Source: Polyangium sp. y55x31 (GTDB lineage: Bacteria; Myxococcota_A; Polyangia; Polyangiales; Polyangiaceae). From it: a stretch of DNA of 64,000 bases. The notes beneath the pieces are model-generated. The model was not told the DNA's origin. It worked only from the letters and a program-made list of their open reading frames with translations, and made no database searches. Positions 13,897-22,200 of the stretch are shown one piece after another. The DNA lies in the NCBI RefSeq assembly GCF_029946505.1, contig NZ_JARZHG010000006.1:248001-312000 (forward strand). The letters run 5' to 3'. Position numbers and translations under genes: made by a program. Position 1 is the first letter of the stretch. Each line of letters starts with the position of its first letter.

Positions 13897-13922
13897 CCCC
13901 CTCTCCCTGGCGGGAGAGGGGG
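13897..13922. terminator. Bidirectional terminator hairpin between convergent genes
   Basis: CCCCCTCTCCC and GGGAGAGGGGG (13897-13907 and 13912-13922) form a perfect 11-bp stem with a TGGC loop, 20 bases after the SurA-like stop and just beyond the SPFH stop. The flanking CCCTCACCCCCAA resembles dispersed GC-rich hairpin elements seen in many genomes, so it may be a repeat family member. Confidence 0.6.
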
Positions 13923-13933
13923 CAAGAAGCCGA

Positions 13934-15064
13934 TCAGGGCTTCGGTTGCTCGGCCGGCGGCGCTGACGACGACGGCGCTGACGACGGCGCCTTCGCGGCG
14001 TCGGCCTTCTCGGCCTGCTCGGCCTTCGCGCGCTCGGCGTCCTTGCGCTCCATCTCTTCTTCCTGACCGAGCAGCTCGAGCAGCTTCTTCTCGTCGTCGT
14101 CGCCGCCCTTGCCGAGCTTCGACGCGTCGAACGTGAGCATCGGCATCGCGCCGCCGCCGTTCATCACGGGCAGCCTGCCGTTCCAGCGCTCGAGCGCGCG
14201 GTATTGCAACACCGACGGCGTCATCGAGTACTTGAGGATCAGGTTCGACCTCGCCTCGGCCTTGGCCGTGATGAGCTTCGCGTCCGCCTCGCCCTGCGCC
14301 CGCGCACGCGCCGCCTTGGCTTGGCCCTCGGCCTGCGTGATCGCCTGCTCCGCCTCCGCGCGCACCTGACGCACCCGGTTCTCGGCCTGGATCGCCTGCT
14401 GCGTCGCCTCCATGGCCCGGTTGATCGCGTTCGCCACGTTCTCCGGCAATCGCAGCGCGCCGTTGATCGTGAGCTGATCGATCACGAACCCGTCCGGACC
14501 GAGCTGCTCCTGCATGCGCTTCGCGACGTTCTCCACGAGCTTGCCTTTGCCCGCGCCGTAGATCTCCTGCACCGGCATCTGCGAGGCCTGCATGTTGAAG
14601 CTCTCGCGCATCGCGTTGCGCACGTAGCCGTTCGCGAGGTCCATCAGGTCCGACTTGCGGAACCGCCCGTAAAGCTTGGGCGCGAGCGTGGGCTCGATGT
14701 GGAACGAGAGCCCGACGTCCGCGTTGATGTTCACGCCCTCCTGCGAGGAGAACGTGATCGAGCTGTCGCGCGCGTTGCCCTCGTGCGGATCCTTCGTCCA
14801 GACGATGTTCTGCACGCTGGTCGGGAACAGGATGATCTGCTCGGTGAGCGGGTTGAAGAACACCCAGCCCTGCACCGTGGGGCTCTTGTCGACGCCGCGC
14901 TCGTCGCCCGCGAGCTTGACCTTGATGCCGACGTGCCCCGCGTCGACACGCGTGACGCACGACGAGAGGGCGATCGCGAGGATCACGAGCCCGACGGCCG
15001 CGATCGCGATGCGTTTGACGAGGTTTATCGGGGGTGGGGACGAGAAGGGGCGGACGGTTGCCAT
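13934..15064 (-). CDS. SPFH/band-7 (prohibitin-like) membrane protein
   Basis: A 376-residue protein anchored by one N-terminal membrane segment (residues ~17-36, IAIAAVGLVILAIALSSC). The SPFH domain follows (VDAGHVGIKVKLAGDERGVD ... GLSFHIEPTLAPKLYG), then a long Ala/Glu/Gln coiled coil (ATQQAIQAENRVRQVRAEAE) of the prohibitin/flotillin type. The final 60 residues are Glu/Lys then Ala/Ser/Pro rich and probably disordered. ATG 15064 is preferred over an upstream in-frame codon because it places the membrane segment near the N-terminus. Such proteins form oligomeric rings in the membrane and often associate with proteases. Confidence 0.88.
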   Translation of the reverse strand: MATVRPFSSPPPINLVKRIAIAAVGLVILAIALSSCVTRVDAGHVGIKVKLAGDERGVDKSPTVQGWVFFNPLTEQIILFPTSVQNIVWTKDPHEGNARDSSITFSSQEGVNINADVGLSFHIEPTLAPKLYGRFRKSDLMDLANGYVRNAMRESFNMQASQMPVQEIYGAGKGKLVENVAKRMQEQLGPDGFVIDQLTINGALRLPENVANAINRAMEATQQAIQAENRVRQVRAEAEQAITQAEGQAKAARARAQGEADAKLITAKAEARSNLILKYSMTPSVLQYRALERWNGRLPVMNGGGAMPMLTFDASKLGKGGDDDEKKLLELLGQEEEMERKDAERAKAEQAEKADAAKAPSSAPSSSAPPAEQPKP

Positions 15065-15101
15065 GGCGCTCTCGCGCCTAGCATATCGAAAAGAGAGGCG
15101 C

Positions 15102-16601
15102 TCAGGCCCTCGTGACGCCGAGCCGCCGGCGCGCCGCCGCGGCGATCGCGGCGAGCGCCATGCCGAACGCGACGACGAGCGGGCCACGACCGTCGCCGCC
15201 GGTCTTCTTGCCGCCGCCCGGGACCGGAGCGGCCGAGCCGTCGCCGCAGAACACGTCGACGTTCGTGCCGATGCGAGCCTGCTGCATGTTGTCCACGGTC
15301 TCTTGCGAGGCCGCGGGCTGGAGCACGAGATCGTTCGCGAGCGCCGCGCGCGGCAGGTTCGCTTCGAGCCGCGTGAGCCAAACGTCCTTCGGATGCAGGC
15401 CGTTCAGCGCGACGGCGAGGTCGTCGAGCGCGCCGCAGGCCAGCGTGCGCGCGTCGATCTCGCCCGGCGCGACCCCGCCGCAGGACGGATCGTCGAGCGG
15501 CACGCCCGCGGGGCACGGGTTCGAGACCATGAGGCTGCTCTTGCCGACGCTCGCGAAGGACTCCGAGCACGAGCCGTCCGTCGCCTCGCCGTTCGCGAGA
15601 CCTTGCTGCACGTACGCCGCCGCGATCGAGTCGGCGAAGCTCCCGTTGCCCGCGGTCGTGTACGTGCGGAAGCCCTGGAAGCTGAAGAGGCCGGGGAGCT
15701 GCGCGAGCAGGCCGCCCTCGAACGCGAACGCCGTGAGCCACGACGCACCGCCGTTCTGTGCGAGCACCTTCGTGCGGAGCTCGCCGTAGTTCGACGCCTG
15801 CGTCTTGAAGTCCCACGAGAGCAGGTCGACGGGCGTGACGACGTTGCCGAAGTTCTTCGCCTCCCAGCGGCCCTCGGTGATCATGAAGAGCGTGATCGCG
15901 ACGTTCGCGCCGCTGCCGATCGCCACCATGCGCAAGGGCAGCGTGGGGCTCGCGCCCGGCTGCACGATACGCACGGGCGTCATCGCCTTCACGTCCTTGC
16001 CCGGCAGGAGCTTGATCGCGATGAAGTCGAACTTCTCCGCGACGTAGGCGTCGATCACCGGCTGCGTCGAGGGATCGATGTCGTAACCCGCGCCCTCGAG
16101 CCAGGTGTTCAGCGCGCCAGGCGTGTCCGTGCTCAGCGTGACGGTCTGATACGGGCCCACGGTGCCGCGGTGCACGACCGTGACGCTCGGTCCGCCTCCG
16201 CCGTTGCTGCCATCCTCCGAGGCCGAGAACGAGCGTCCCGCGAGCGCATCGCCGCAGCCGAAGCTGCTGCTCCCGTTGCCGCAGTCGACGGGCGCCTGGA
16301 AGATCTGCGTGGTCGTCGCGGCGTCGAGCGTGTCGAACCAGGCGTCGGTGGAGACTTCGATCACCGCGCCCGGCTTGACCGGCAAGACCCACGCGAAGCT
16401 CTCGGGATCGCCGTCGTACTGGATCTGATCCCAGAGCACGGTCTGCTTCGGCGAGATCGAGAGCGCCATGCGGTGCGCCGAGACGACCGTGCTCTGGCTC
16501 GGCGGCACGAAGCACCCCCCACACGCCGCGGCTTCGTTGGTGGAAGTAAGAAAAGCAAGAAGCGTGGCCGCGAGGGCCGGGACAACGAAGCCGAAGCGCA
16601 T
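15102..16601 (-). CDS. DUF2330-type secreted, C-terminally anchored protein
   Basis: A 499-residue exported protein. ATG 16601 follows GGAG with good spacing and begins a signal peptide ending at NEAAACGGCF. The mature start CGGCFVPPSQSTVVSAHRM and the later SFAWVLPVKPGAVIEVSTDAW are the hallmarks of DUF2330 proteins, common in Myxococcota. The C-terminus has a Gly/Lys/Pro linker, a ~20-residue hydrophobic segment and an Arg-rich tail (AAARRRLGVTRA), which resembles a MYXO-CTERM-like surface anchor although the usual Cys is absent. It probably faces the cell exterior. Biochemical function is unknown. Confidence 0.82.
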   Translation of the reverse strand: MRFGFVVPALAATLLAFLTSTNEAAACGGCFVPPSQSTVVSAHRMALSISPKQTVLWDQIQYDGDPESFAWVLPVKPGAVIEVSTDAWFDTLDAATTTQIFQAPVDCGNGSSSFGCGDALAGRSFSASEDGSNGGGGPSVTVVHRGTVGPYQTVTLSTDTPGALNTWLEGAGYDIDPSTQPVIDAYVAEKFDFIAIKLLPGKDVKAMTPVRIVQPGASPTLPLRMVAIGSGANVAITLFMITEGRWEAKNFGNVVTPVDLLSWDFKTQASNYGELRTKVLAQNGGASWLTAFAFEGGLLAQLPGLFSFQGFRTYTTAGNGSFADSIAAAYVQQGLANGEATDGSCSESFASVGKSSLMVSNPCPAGVPLDDPSCGGVAPGEIDARTLACGALDDLAVALNGLHPKDVWLTRLEANLPRAALANDLVLQPAASQETVDNMQQARIGTNVDVFCGDGSAAPVPGGGKKTGGDGRGPLVVAFGMALAAIAAAARRRLGVTRA

Positions 16602-16755
16602 GGGGAAGATCTCCTCTCGGGCAGGAGCCTTAAGAAAAGCAAGCCAAGGTGCGGGCGGGTTCAGCAAAAGCGATGCCGACCGAATTGCAGCGATTTGCGG
16701 GGAATACGCTGCGCCAGAGTGAGCCACGCAGGACGATGGCGCCGCGGGGTTGGCT

Positions 16756-17553
16756 TCAGCGGGCGGGCGGGGCCACGTCGATGCGGCAGGAGACGGGGAG
16801 CGCGAGGCCGACCTGCTCGAGGGAGATGGGCGTCTGCGTGATGGCATTCGGCGGCTCGCACGAGACGAGGTGGAGCGGCGCGGTCTGCGACTCGGCGACA
16901 CGGGCGAAGGCGCGCGCGCGCTCGACCCAGCGCTTGACGAGCTCGGGCCGGAACGACTCGGGGTCGCGGAGCTTGAGCTCGGGCGAGCCGAAGGCGGCCT
17001 CGATCTCGGGGGCGCCAACGCCTGTCGAAGGCACGAGCGCGTCACGCTTCTTCGAGGCCTCGACGAGCCCCGCGACGATCTTCGCGCGCGCCCAGTAACC
17101 CGCCTCCGCGGCGAGCGGGACCTCGACGGCGCCGTCCACGGTCACGATGAAGCGCGCCGGCGGAGGGTTGTCGTCCTTCGACTTCGAGTAATCAGGGGCC
17201 ATCGTGGTGTTCGCGCCGAGCATGGCGATCGTGGCCGTGCCTCCCGTGGTCGCCCCGAAGCGCTCTTTGAGGGCGAGCGTGGCCTTCTCCAGGAGATCGA
17301 GCCCAGCTTTCGGCTCGGCGAGCTCGACGCGCAGGACGAAAGGAACACACGCGAGGTCCGGTCGCACGACGAGGCTGCCACGCGCGTCGCCATGGCTCGG
17401 GATCGAGGGGCCGCTCGGCGCGGAGAACGAGGAAGCGCTCCCGTACGAGGCGCTCGAGAGGAGCGAGGGCGCGCTCGGCTCGGGGACGGCGGTGGAGCCG
17501 CAGCCGGTGGCAAGGAGACCGAGCAGAAGCGGGAAGGGGTGGAGTTTCTCCAT
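16756..17553 (-). CDS. Lipoprotein of unknown function
   Basis: A 265-residue protein whose N-terminus (LLLGLLATGCGS) has a lipobox with Cys18, so it is predicted to be lipidated after export. A Ser/Pro-rich linker (residues 20-55) precedes a globular region of alternating helices and strands ending in a segment with two Cys. I recognise no family. It is divergently arranged with the tRNA-dihydrouridine synthase gene and lies 154 bases upstream of the DUF2330-type gene on the same strand. Confidence 0.7.
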   Translation of the reverse strand: MEKLHPFPLLLGLLATGCGSTAVPEPSAPSLLSSASYGSASSFSAPSGPSIPSHGDARGSLVVRPDLACVPFVLRVELAEPKAGLDLLEKATLALKERFGATTGGTATIAMLGANTTMAPDYSKSKDDNPPPARFIVTVDGAVEVPLAAEAGYWARAKIVAGLVEASKKRDALVPSTGVGAPEIEAAFGSPELKLRDPESFRPELVKRWVERARAFARVAESQTAPLHLVSCEPPNAITQTPISLEQVGLALPVSCRIDVAPPAR

Positions 17554-17639
17554 GGGGCGGTGAGTCTACCCGCAATCACGCCCGGATCGCTGGCGCGTCC
17601 GTCTGCCGCATGCTCTAACCTCCCCCTTCGAGAAACCCC

Positions 17640-18626
17640 GTGTCGCCCGATCGAACGCTTTTCCAGAAGCTCTTCTCGTCCCGGCCCGTGATCCTCGCGC
17701 CGATGGAGGACGTCTCCGACGCCGTCTTCCGCAAGCTCTGCCGCGAGCTCGGCGCCGAGCTCTGCGTGACGGAGTTCGTCAACGTCGAGGGCCTCTTGCG
17801 CGGCTGCCGCAACGCGCGCCGCAAGATCACGCTCGGCGCCGACGATCAGCCGACCGCCATCCAGATCTACGGCTCGGATCCGGATCGCCTCGCCGAGGCC
17901 GCCGAGATCGCCGCGGCGGCGGGCCCATCGTTCGTCGACATCAACTGCGGCTGCTGGGTGCCGAAGATCGCGGGCCGCGGCGCGGGCGCGGGCTGGCTCA
18001 GGAACCCGACGGCGATGGTGGAGATGGCCGCGATGGTCGTGCGCCGCGTGTCCATGCCGGTGACGGTGAAGACGCGGATCGGCTGGGGCCCGGAGTCGGA
18101 GATGCCGATCGTGGAGCTCGCGAAGCGGCTGGAAGGCGCGGGCGTGTCGGCGTTGACCATTCATTGCCGGACGGCGCAGATGGGCCATTCGGGCGCGGCG
18201 GACTGGACCTGGGCGGCGCGCGCGAAGAGCGTGGTCGGCATTCCGGTGATCGTGAACGGCGACATCAAGAGCGCAGAGGACGCGCAGCGCGCGCTCGCGG
18301 AGACGGGCTGCGAGGGCGTGATGGTGGGCCGGCGGGCGATCGAGCACCCGTGGATCTTCCGCGAGGCGAAGGCGCTGCTCGAAGAGGGTCGGCTCATCGA
18401 TCCGCCGACGCCCGAGGAGCGGATCGCGCTCTGCAAGAAGCACCTCGTGATGAACACGGAGGCGCGCGGCGAGCCGCACGGGGTGCACGTGACCCGAAGG
18501 CACCTCGCGGGGTATCTGCACGGGCTGCCGGGCGCGGCGGCCCTTCGGCGCGCGTTGAATGCGTGCGATTCGCTGGAAGGCTGCCTCGCGATTCTGGACG
18601 AGGCGCTCTCGCGGCGGGCGGCATAA
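17640..18626 (+). CDS. tRNA-dihydrouridine synthase family protein
   Basis: A 328-residue FMN enzyme expected to reduce uridines in tRNA D-loops using NAD(P)H. It starts with GTG 17640. The family opening (VILAPMEDVSDAVFRKLCRE), TEFVNVEGLLRG, QIYGSDPDRLAEAA, TIHCRTAQMG and the FMN-binding VNGDIKSAEDA and EGVMVGRRAIEHPWIF are all present. The active-site loop reads DINCGCWVPKIAGRG, where most Dus proteins have DxNxGCPxxK; the catalytic Cys is kept but a residue separates it from the Pro. It may be a diverged Dus subgroup, and tRNA specificity is uncertain. Confidence 0.88.
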   Translation: MSPDRTLFQKLFSSRPVILAPMEDVSDAVFRKLCRELGAELCVTEFVNVEGLLRGCRNARRKITLGADDQPTAIQIYGSDPDRLAEAAEIAAAAGPSFVDINCGCWVPKIAGRGAGAGWLRNPTAMVEMAAMVVRRVSMPVTVKTRIGWGPESEMPIVELAKRLEGAGVSALTIHCRTAQMGHSGAADWTWAARAKSVVGIPVIVNGDIKSAEDAQRALAETGCEGVMVGRRAIEHPWIFREAKALLEEGRLIDPPTPEERIALCKKHLVMNTEARGEPHGVHVTRRHLAGYLHGLPGAAALRRALNACDSLEGCLAILDEALSRRAA

Positions 18627-18671
18627 GACGCGTTTTCGCGCCGCATTCGCCCGCGCTGCAATCTCACGCGT

Positions 18672-18686
18672 TCGGGCTCGCCCCGA
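18672..18686. repeat. Short hairpin ahead of a CCCCCTTGAC box
   Basis: TCGGG and CCCGA (in 18672-18686) can pair just before the sequence ACCCCCCTTGACC. A similar hairpin-plus-CCCCCTTGAC arrangement occurs at 59727-59776, also ahead of a plus-strand gene. It could be a terminator followed by a promoter -35 element. Confidence 0.3.
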
Positions 18687-18767
18687 CCCCCCTTGACCGC
18701 GCCCCCCGATGGCAAGGCTGCCCGGTGCGTGGCGTACTCGGCATTCGGCAAGCTCGCAGGGGGGGCC

Positions 18768-19259
18768 ATGCGTTCTGCTTCTGGTATCCGACCGGGACTT
18801 TCAAAGAACCGCGAAGGCTCGACGAAAGACGTGCGGCGCATCCTCGTCGCCGACGACGACGCGACCCGCAGGCGCCTCATCGGCGCTCTCCTCGTCGAGA
18901 AATATGCGCCCGCGGTCGCACTCGAAGCCTCCTGCGTCCCCACCGCACTCGAAGCTTTGCTCGTGCGGCACCCCGATCTCGTCGTCGCGGATCTGGGTTT
19001 GTCGGGGCATTCGCAAGGAGGCTTTCGCCTGATCCTCGACGCGGCGTCGCTCGGCGTGCCCGCCGTGGTCACGAGCGGGCCCATTTCGCGAACCCTCGAG
19101 GATCGGCTCACCCAGCTCGGCGTGGGGTGGGTGCCCAAGGGTTCGTCGGAGCAAACCTTGCTGGCCGCGATCGACCACGCCCTCGAAAAGCCGCGCGTCG
19201 CGGAGCGCGGAAACGAGCCCCGGAAGGTGCCCTCGGGGCCCAGGATGCATACGGCGTGA
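18768..19259 (+). CDS. Stand-alone receiver-domain protein
   Basis: A ~163-residue response-regulator-like protein with no output domain. The receiver has paired acidic residues D30/D31 (RILVADDD), phospho-acceptor D75 (LVVADLGLSG), T102/S103 (VVTSGP) and K124 (WVPKGS), so phosphorylation is plausible. ATG 18768 follows an AGGGGGG stretch; an earlier in-frame TTG and GTG are less likely. The C-terminal ~25 residues are polar and probably disordered. It lies 39 bases upstream of the TPR-Lon fusion gene on the same strand, which suggests joint transcription. Confidence 0.78.
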   Translation: MRSASGIRPGLSKNREGSTKDVRRILVADDDATRRRLIGALLVEKYAPAVALEASCVPTALEALLVRHPDLVVADLGLSGHSQGGFRLILDAASLGVPAVVTSGPISRTLEDRLTQLGVGWVPKGSSEQTLLAAIDHALEKPRVAERGNEPRKVPSGPRMHTA

Positions 19260-19298
19260 TCGGCGCGTCCATGACGAGCCACGAGCGCTGAAAGCGGG

Positions 19299-21413
19299 AT
19301 GTCGCGGGACAAACACCAGGCAGCCGGTCCCCCTTCGGAGCCCGGCGAGGCAGGAGTGCTCGACGCCGCCCTGGCCTCCGAAGGCCTCGACGACGAGCTC
19401 TTGCGCCAGCTCGGCCACCTGCTCGAAATGGAGCTCGTGGATCCGCCGCGGCGCGCGCGCAAAGAGCCGCTCCGGCGGCGCGCCGAGGCGCACATCGTGG
19501 TCGCGCGTCTATCGTTCGAGGCGCGGCTCTGGGATCGCGCCGAGGTGGAGGCGCACGCGGCGCTCGCGCTCGCGCCCGACGACGAGGCGGCGCTGGGGCT
19601 GCTCGCGGCGCTCCACCACGCGCGCGGCGAGCTCGGCGCGGCGATCACGCTGCACACCGAAATGGCCGCCCGCGCGGGCGGCGAGCCTTCGGCGCTGGCG
19701 ACGCTCGGGCGGCTCTTCGAGGCGAGCTTGCGCGAGGAGTCACCATCGGCCCGGGGGCCACACGTCACGCCCGAGGCGGGCGCGACGACGGGTTTGTCCG
19801 AACTCGAGCACGCGTTTCGCGTGGCGTTCGGGGGCAATTTGCAGGGGGCGCTGCGCATCGTGGATCGGGTCGCGGCGCGGGCGCGCACCGAGGCGCGCAG
19901 CGTGTACAAGCTCGCGATGCTGGAGCGCGCTTTTTTGCTGGAGCAGGCGCAGGACGTGCGGGGCGCGATCACCACGCTGGAGCGCCTCGCCGACGAGCCG
20001 GGGCTCGCGAGCGACGTGGAGCGATTGCTTTGCCTGTCACTCCTCTACGAACGCGAAGGGACGCCCGAGCGTATCCGCCGCGCGCTCCGGGCCGTGCGTT
20101 ATGCTTACCTCGTCACGCGGCGCCCGTCGCTCCTCCGGCGCATCGCCCGGCTCGTGGGCAAACTCGGGCACGCGCGCCTCGCGGAGCTGTTCGAGGCGCG
20201 TTATCTGGAAGTATTTCGCCGCCGCATGCACGTGCTCTCGCTGCGGGAGGCAGCGCGCGCTCTGCCGACGGCTTACGTACCGCCGGAAGGTTTGTCCGTC
20301 TTGCCCTTTGGACATCGCGCCGTCCAGCACCTCTTCGATCGAATCCGGGATCGAAAGCGCCCCGAGCACCGCAGGCGCGCCGCCGCGCTCTCGCTCTGGG
20401 CCGGCGAACCGGCGCGCGCCGAGGCGATGTACGCGGAGCTCGATCGAGAAGGACGAACCACGGCCGTCGATCTGCTTTATCATGCGGATGCGCTGGAAGC
20501 GCTCGGGGAGCGCGAGCGCGCGCGTTTGGCGCGGCGGCGCGGGGTCGCGGGGCTCGAACGGCCGGACGCCGCGGCGCTGACGCGGCTGCTCGGGCACGAG
20601 GACGCGAATATGGAGGATGCTCGTGAGACGCTCGGATCGCCGGAGCGGCTCGCGGAGGCGGCCTCCGTGCTCCGGGCGCGGCGAAAAGCACATCCGGAGG
20701 ATCGCGCGGCCGTGCTCGCGCTCGCGCGCGTGGCCGAGGCGAAAGGCGAGCTCGAGGCGAAAATGCGATACGAGGCCCACGCGCTCGCCCTCGCAAACGC
20801 CGTGCACACGCCGCGACCGTACGTGCTCGCCGCCGCTGCATTGCGACGCGGCGGCGAAGTGCGCGGCGTGATTCACGAGCTCTGGGTCGACAGCCGTCGC
20901 ACGAAACGGGGTCGCGGCGGCCTCGACGAAAAAGACGTCCTCGGCTCGGTCGCGCCGGACCTCCGCGCCCGCGCGGTCTCCATCTTCCAGGCCGTGCGCG
21001 CCTTCGTCCGGGCCCGTTATCCCCACCGCGTCGATCCCGAGCTCGACGATCGCCGATTTCTCCTCCGTTTCACGAAAGACGACGAGCCCTCGTCCGGCGA
21101 CAGCGCCGGCCTGCCGATCGCCGTCGCCTTCGCGAGCGTGATGCTCGGATTCTCCGCGCCGGCCGACGTCGCATTCTCCGGCGCGGTGATCTGCGACGCG
21201 CACGACGTCCTGTCGCTCGGCCGCATCGGCGACGTCGACGCGAAGATCGAGGGTGCCTACGAGCGTCGCCTGTCGCGGATCGTGCTCCCGGCGCAAAACC
21301 GGGACGACGTGACGCACGCCGAGCGGGTGCCGCGCAAGATCGCCGAGCACATGGTCGTCTTCGCGCGGACGCTCGACGAGGTCCTCGAGACGATTTTCCC
21401 CGAGCTGGTTTGA
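19299..21413 (+). CDS. TPR protein fused to a Lon-type (S16) protease domain, no AAA+ module
   Basis: A 704-residue predicted soluble protein. Residues ~60-560 are helical repeats of tetratricopeptide type (for example AEVEAHAALALAPDDEAALG and RDVRG/AITTLERLADE-like pairs). The last ~110 residues match the Lon proteolytic domain: EPSSGDSAGLPIAVAFASVM carries the putative nucleophile S602, and GRIGDVDAKIEGAYERRLSR carries the Lys partner K649, followed by IVLPAQNRDDV. The Ser-Lys spacing of 47 is near the 43 of E. coli Lon. No Walker motifs are visible, so substrate delivery probably relies on the TPR region rather than ATP-driven unfolding. It follows a stand-alone receiver protein, which may regulate it. 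Confidence 0.82.
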   Translation: MSRDKHQAAGPPSEPGEAGVLDAALASEGLDDELLRQLGHLLEMELVDPPRRARKEPLRRRAEAHIVVARLSFEARLWDRAEVEAHAALALAPDDEAALGLLAALHHARGELGAAITLHTEMAARAGGEPSALATLGRLFEASLREESPSARGPHVTPEAGATTGLSELEHAFRVAFGGNLQGALRIVDRVAARARTEARSVYKLAMLERAFLLEQAQDVRGAITTLERLADEPGLASDVERLLCLSLLYEREGTPERIRRALRAVRYAYLVTRRPSLLRRIARLVGKLGHARLAELFEARYLEVFRRRMHVLSLREAARALPTAYVPPEGLSVLPFGHRAVQHLFDRIRDRKRPEHRRRAAALSLWAGEPARAEAMYAELDREGRTTAVDLLYHADALEALGERERARLARRRGVAGLERPDAAALTRLLGHEDANMEDARETLGSPERLAEAASVLRARRKAHPEDRAAVLALARVAEAKGELEAKMRYEAHALALANAVHTPRPYVLAAAALRRGGEVRGVIHELWVDSRRTKRGRGGLDEKDVLGSVAPDLRARAVSIFQAVRAFVRARYPHRVDPELDDRRFLLRFTKDDEPSSGDSAGLPIAVAFASVMLGFSAPADVAFSGAVICDAHDVLSLGRIGDVDAKIEGAYERRLSRIVLPAQNRDDVTHAERVPRKIAEHMVVFARTLDEVLETIFPELV

Positions 21414-21469
21414 ATCCATTCCGAGCCGCGGCGTGCAGCCAAGGCCATGACCCGGCCCGCAACGGCGAA

Positions 21470-21515
21470 AACAAAAAAGGCCTCGGCCGCCGTCACGCGA
21501 AAGGCGACGGCGGCC
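21470..21515 (-). terminator. Rho-independent terminator of the His-Thr-Pro repeat gene
   Basis: Read on the minus strand, a perfect 10-bp stem (21506-21515 with 21485-21494) is followed by a T-rich run (complement of AAAACAAAAAAGG, 21468-21480). It lies 76 bases beyond the stop at 21591. Confidence 0.75.
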
Positions 21516-21543
21516 TGGGCTCAATGGCGCGTGGAGACGCGCC

Positions 21544-21573
21544 GGGAGACCGGCCGAGGAGGGCCCGTCTCCC
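21544..21573. repeat. Hairpin GGGAGAC/GTCTCCC
   Basis: Arms 21544-21550 and 21567-21573 pair perfectly, and GGCC/GGCC extends the pairing inside the loop. It lies between the convergent TPR-Lon gene and the His-Thr-Pro repeat gene and may serve as a terminator. Confidence 0.45.
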
Positions 21574-21590
21574 GTCTCAATGGCATTCGA

Positions 21591-22058
21591 TCAGAAGCCG
21601 AAGGAGCGGCACATCGCTTCGTACTGCTGACGAGCGATCTCCCTCTGACGCACGATCTCGGCCGCGAGGGGGTTCCAGCCCGTCCACGGCGTGCCCGTTG
21701 TGTGGCTCAGCCCGCTGCGCTGGGCGAAGAACGGGTCGATGCTGGTCGGCAGGCCGCCCACGTGCTGCGGGCCGGTCCACGTCGGGACCGACTGCATCGC
21801 GTAGTTGTACGGATACACGCCGTACGGCGTGTGGCCGAGGCCGACCGTGTAATCCACGGTCCGGGGATCCATGCCCTGCACCGGCACGCCGAACCCGAAG
21901 GGCGTCGTGGCGAACGGGGTATGGGAGAGGCCGGCCATCTCGCGGTTGAAGTCGCGATTCAGGCTGATCCGCTGCGTGCGCGCCAGCACCTCGCACGTCT
22001 GGGCGAGATAATCGTTGAGGATGCGGAGGTTGTTGATCTCGTAGGTCTTGGGATCCAT
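21591..22058 (-). CDS. Small protein with His-Thr-Pro repeats
   Basis: A 155-residue protein with a clear ribosome binding site (AAGGGGGG) before ATG 22058. The N-terminal 45 residues are charged and helical; the middle is rich in Pro, Gly, Tyr, Phe and Thr and repeats LSHTPFATTPFGFG, LGHTPYGVYPYNYA and LSHTTGTPWTGWNP. The C-terminal 25 residues are again helical (EIVRQREIARQQYEAMC). There is no signal peptide. Composition suggests a flexible structural or assembly protein. It lies 142 bases downstream of the small heat-shock gene on the same strand, but an intervening hairpin suggests a separate transcript. No family recognised. Confidence 0.7.
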   Translation of the reverse strand: MDPKTYEINNLRILNDYLAQTCEVLARTQRISLNRDFNREMAGLSHTPFATTPFGFGVPVQGMDPRTVDYTVGLGHTPYGVYPYNYAMQSVPTWTGPQHVGGLPTSIDPFFAQRSGLSHTTGTPWTGWNPLAAEIVRQREIARQQYEAMCRSFGF

Positions 22059-22163
22059 GGTCGTACCCCCCTTGAATCAGGGCTCGTGCACAAGCTCCGC
22101 CCCGGGGCCCTATGCCCCGGCGCGGCACTACCTTTCCAGCGCTCTGCGCCAGAAATTCTTGCC

Positions 22164-22193
22164 GGGTGCGCGATGCGCGAATGCGCCGCACCC
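22164..22193 (-). terminator. Hairpin after the small heat-shock gene
   Basis: GGGTGCG (22164-22170) pairs with CGCACCC (22187-22193), close behind the stop at 22201. It is a plausible terminator without a U-tract. Confidence 0.45.
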
Positions 22194-22200
22194 CAAAGCT

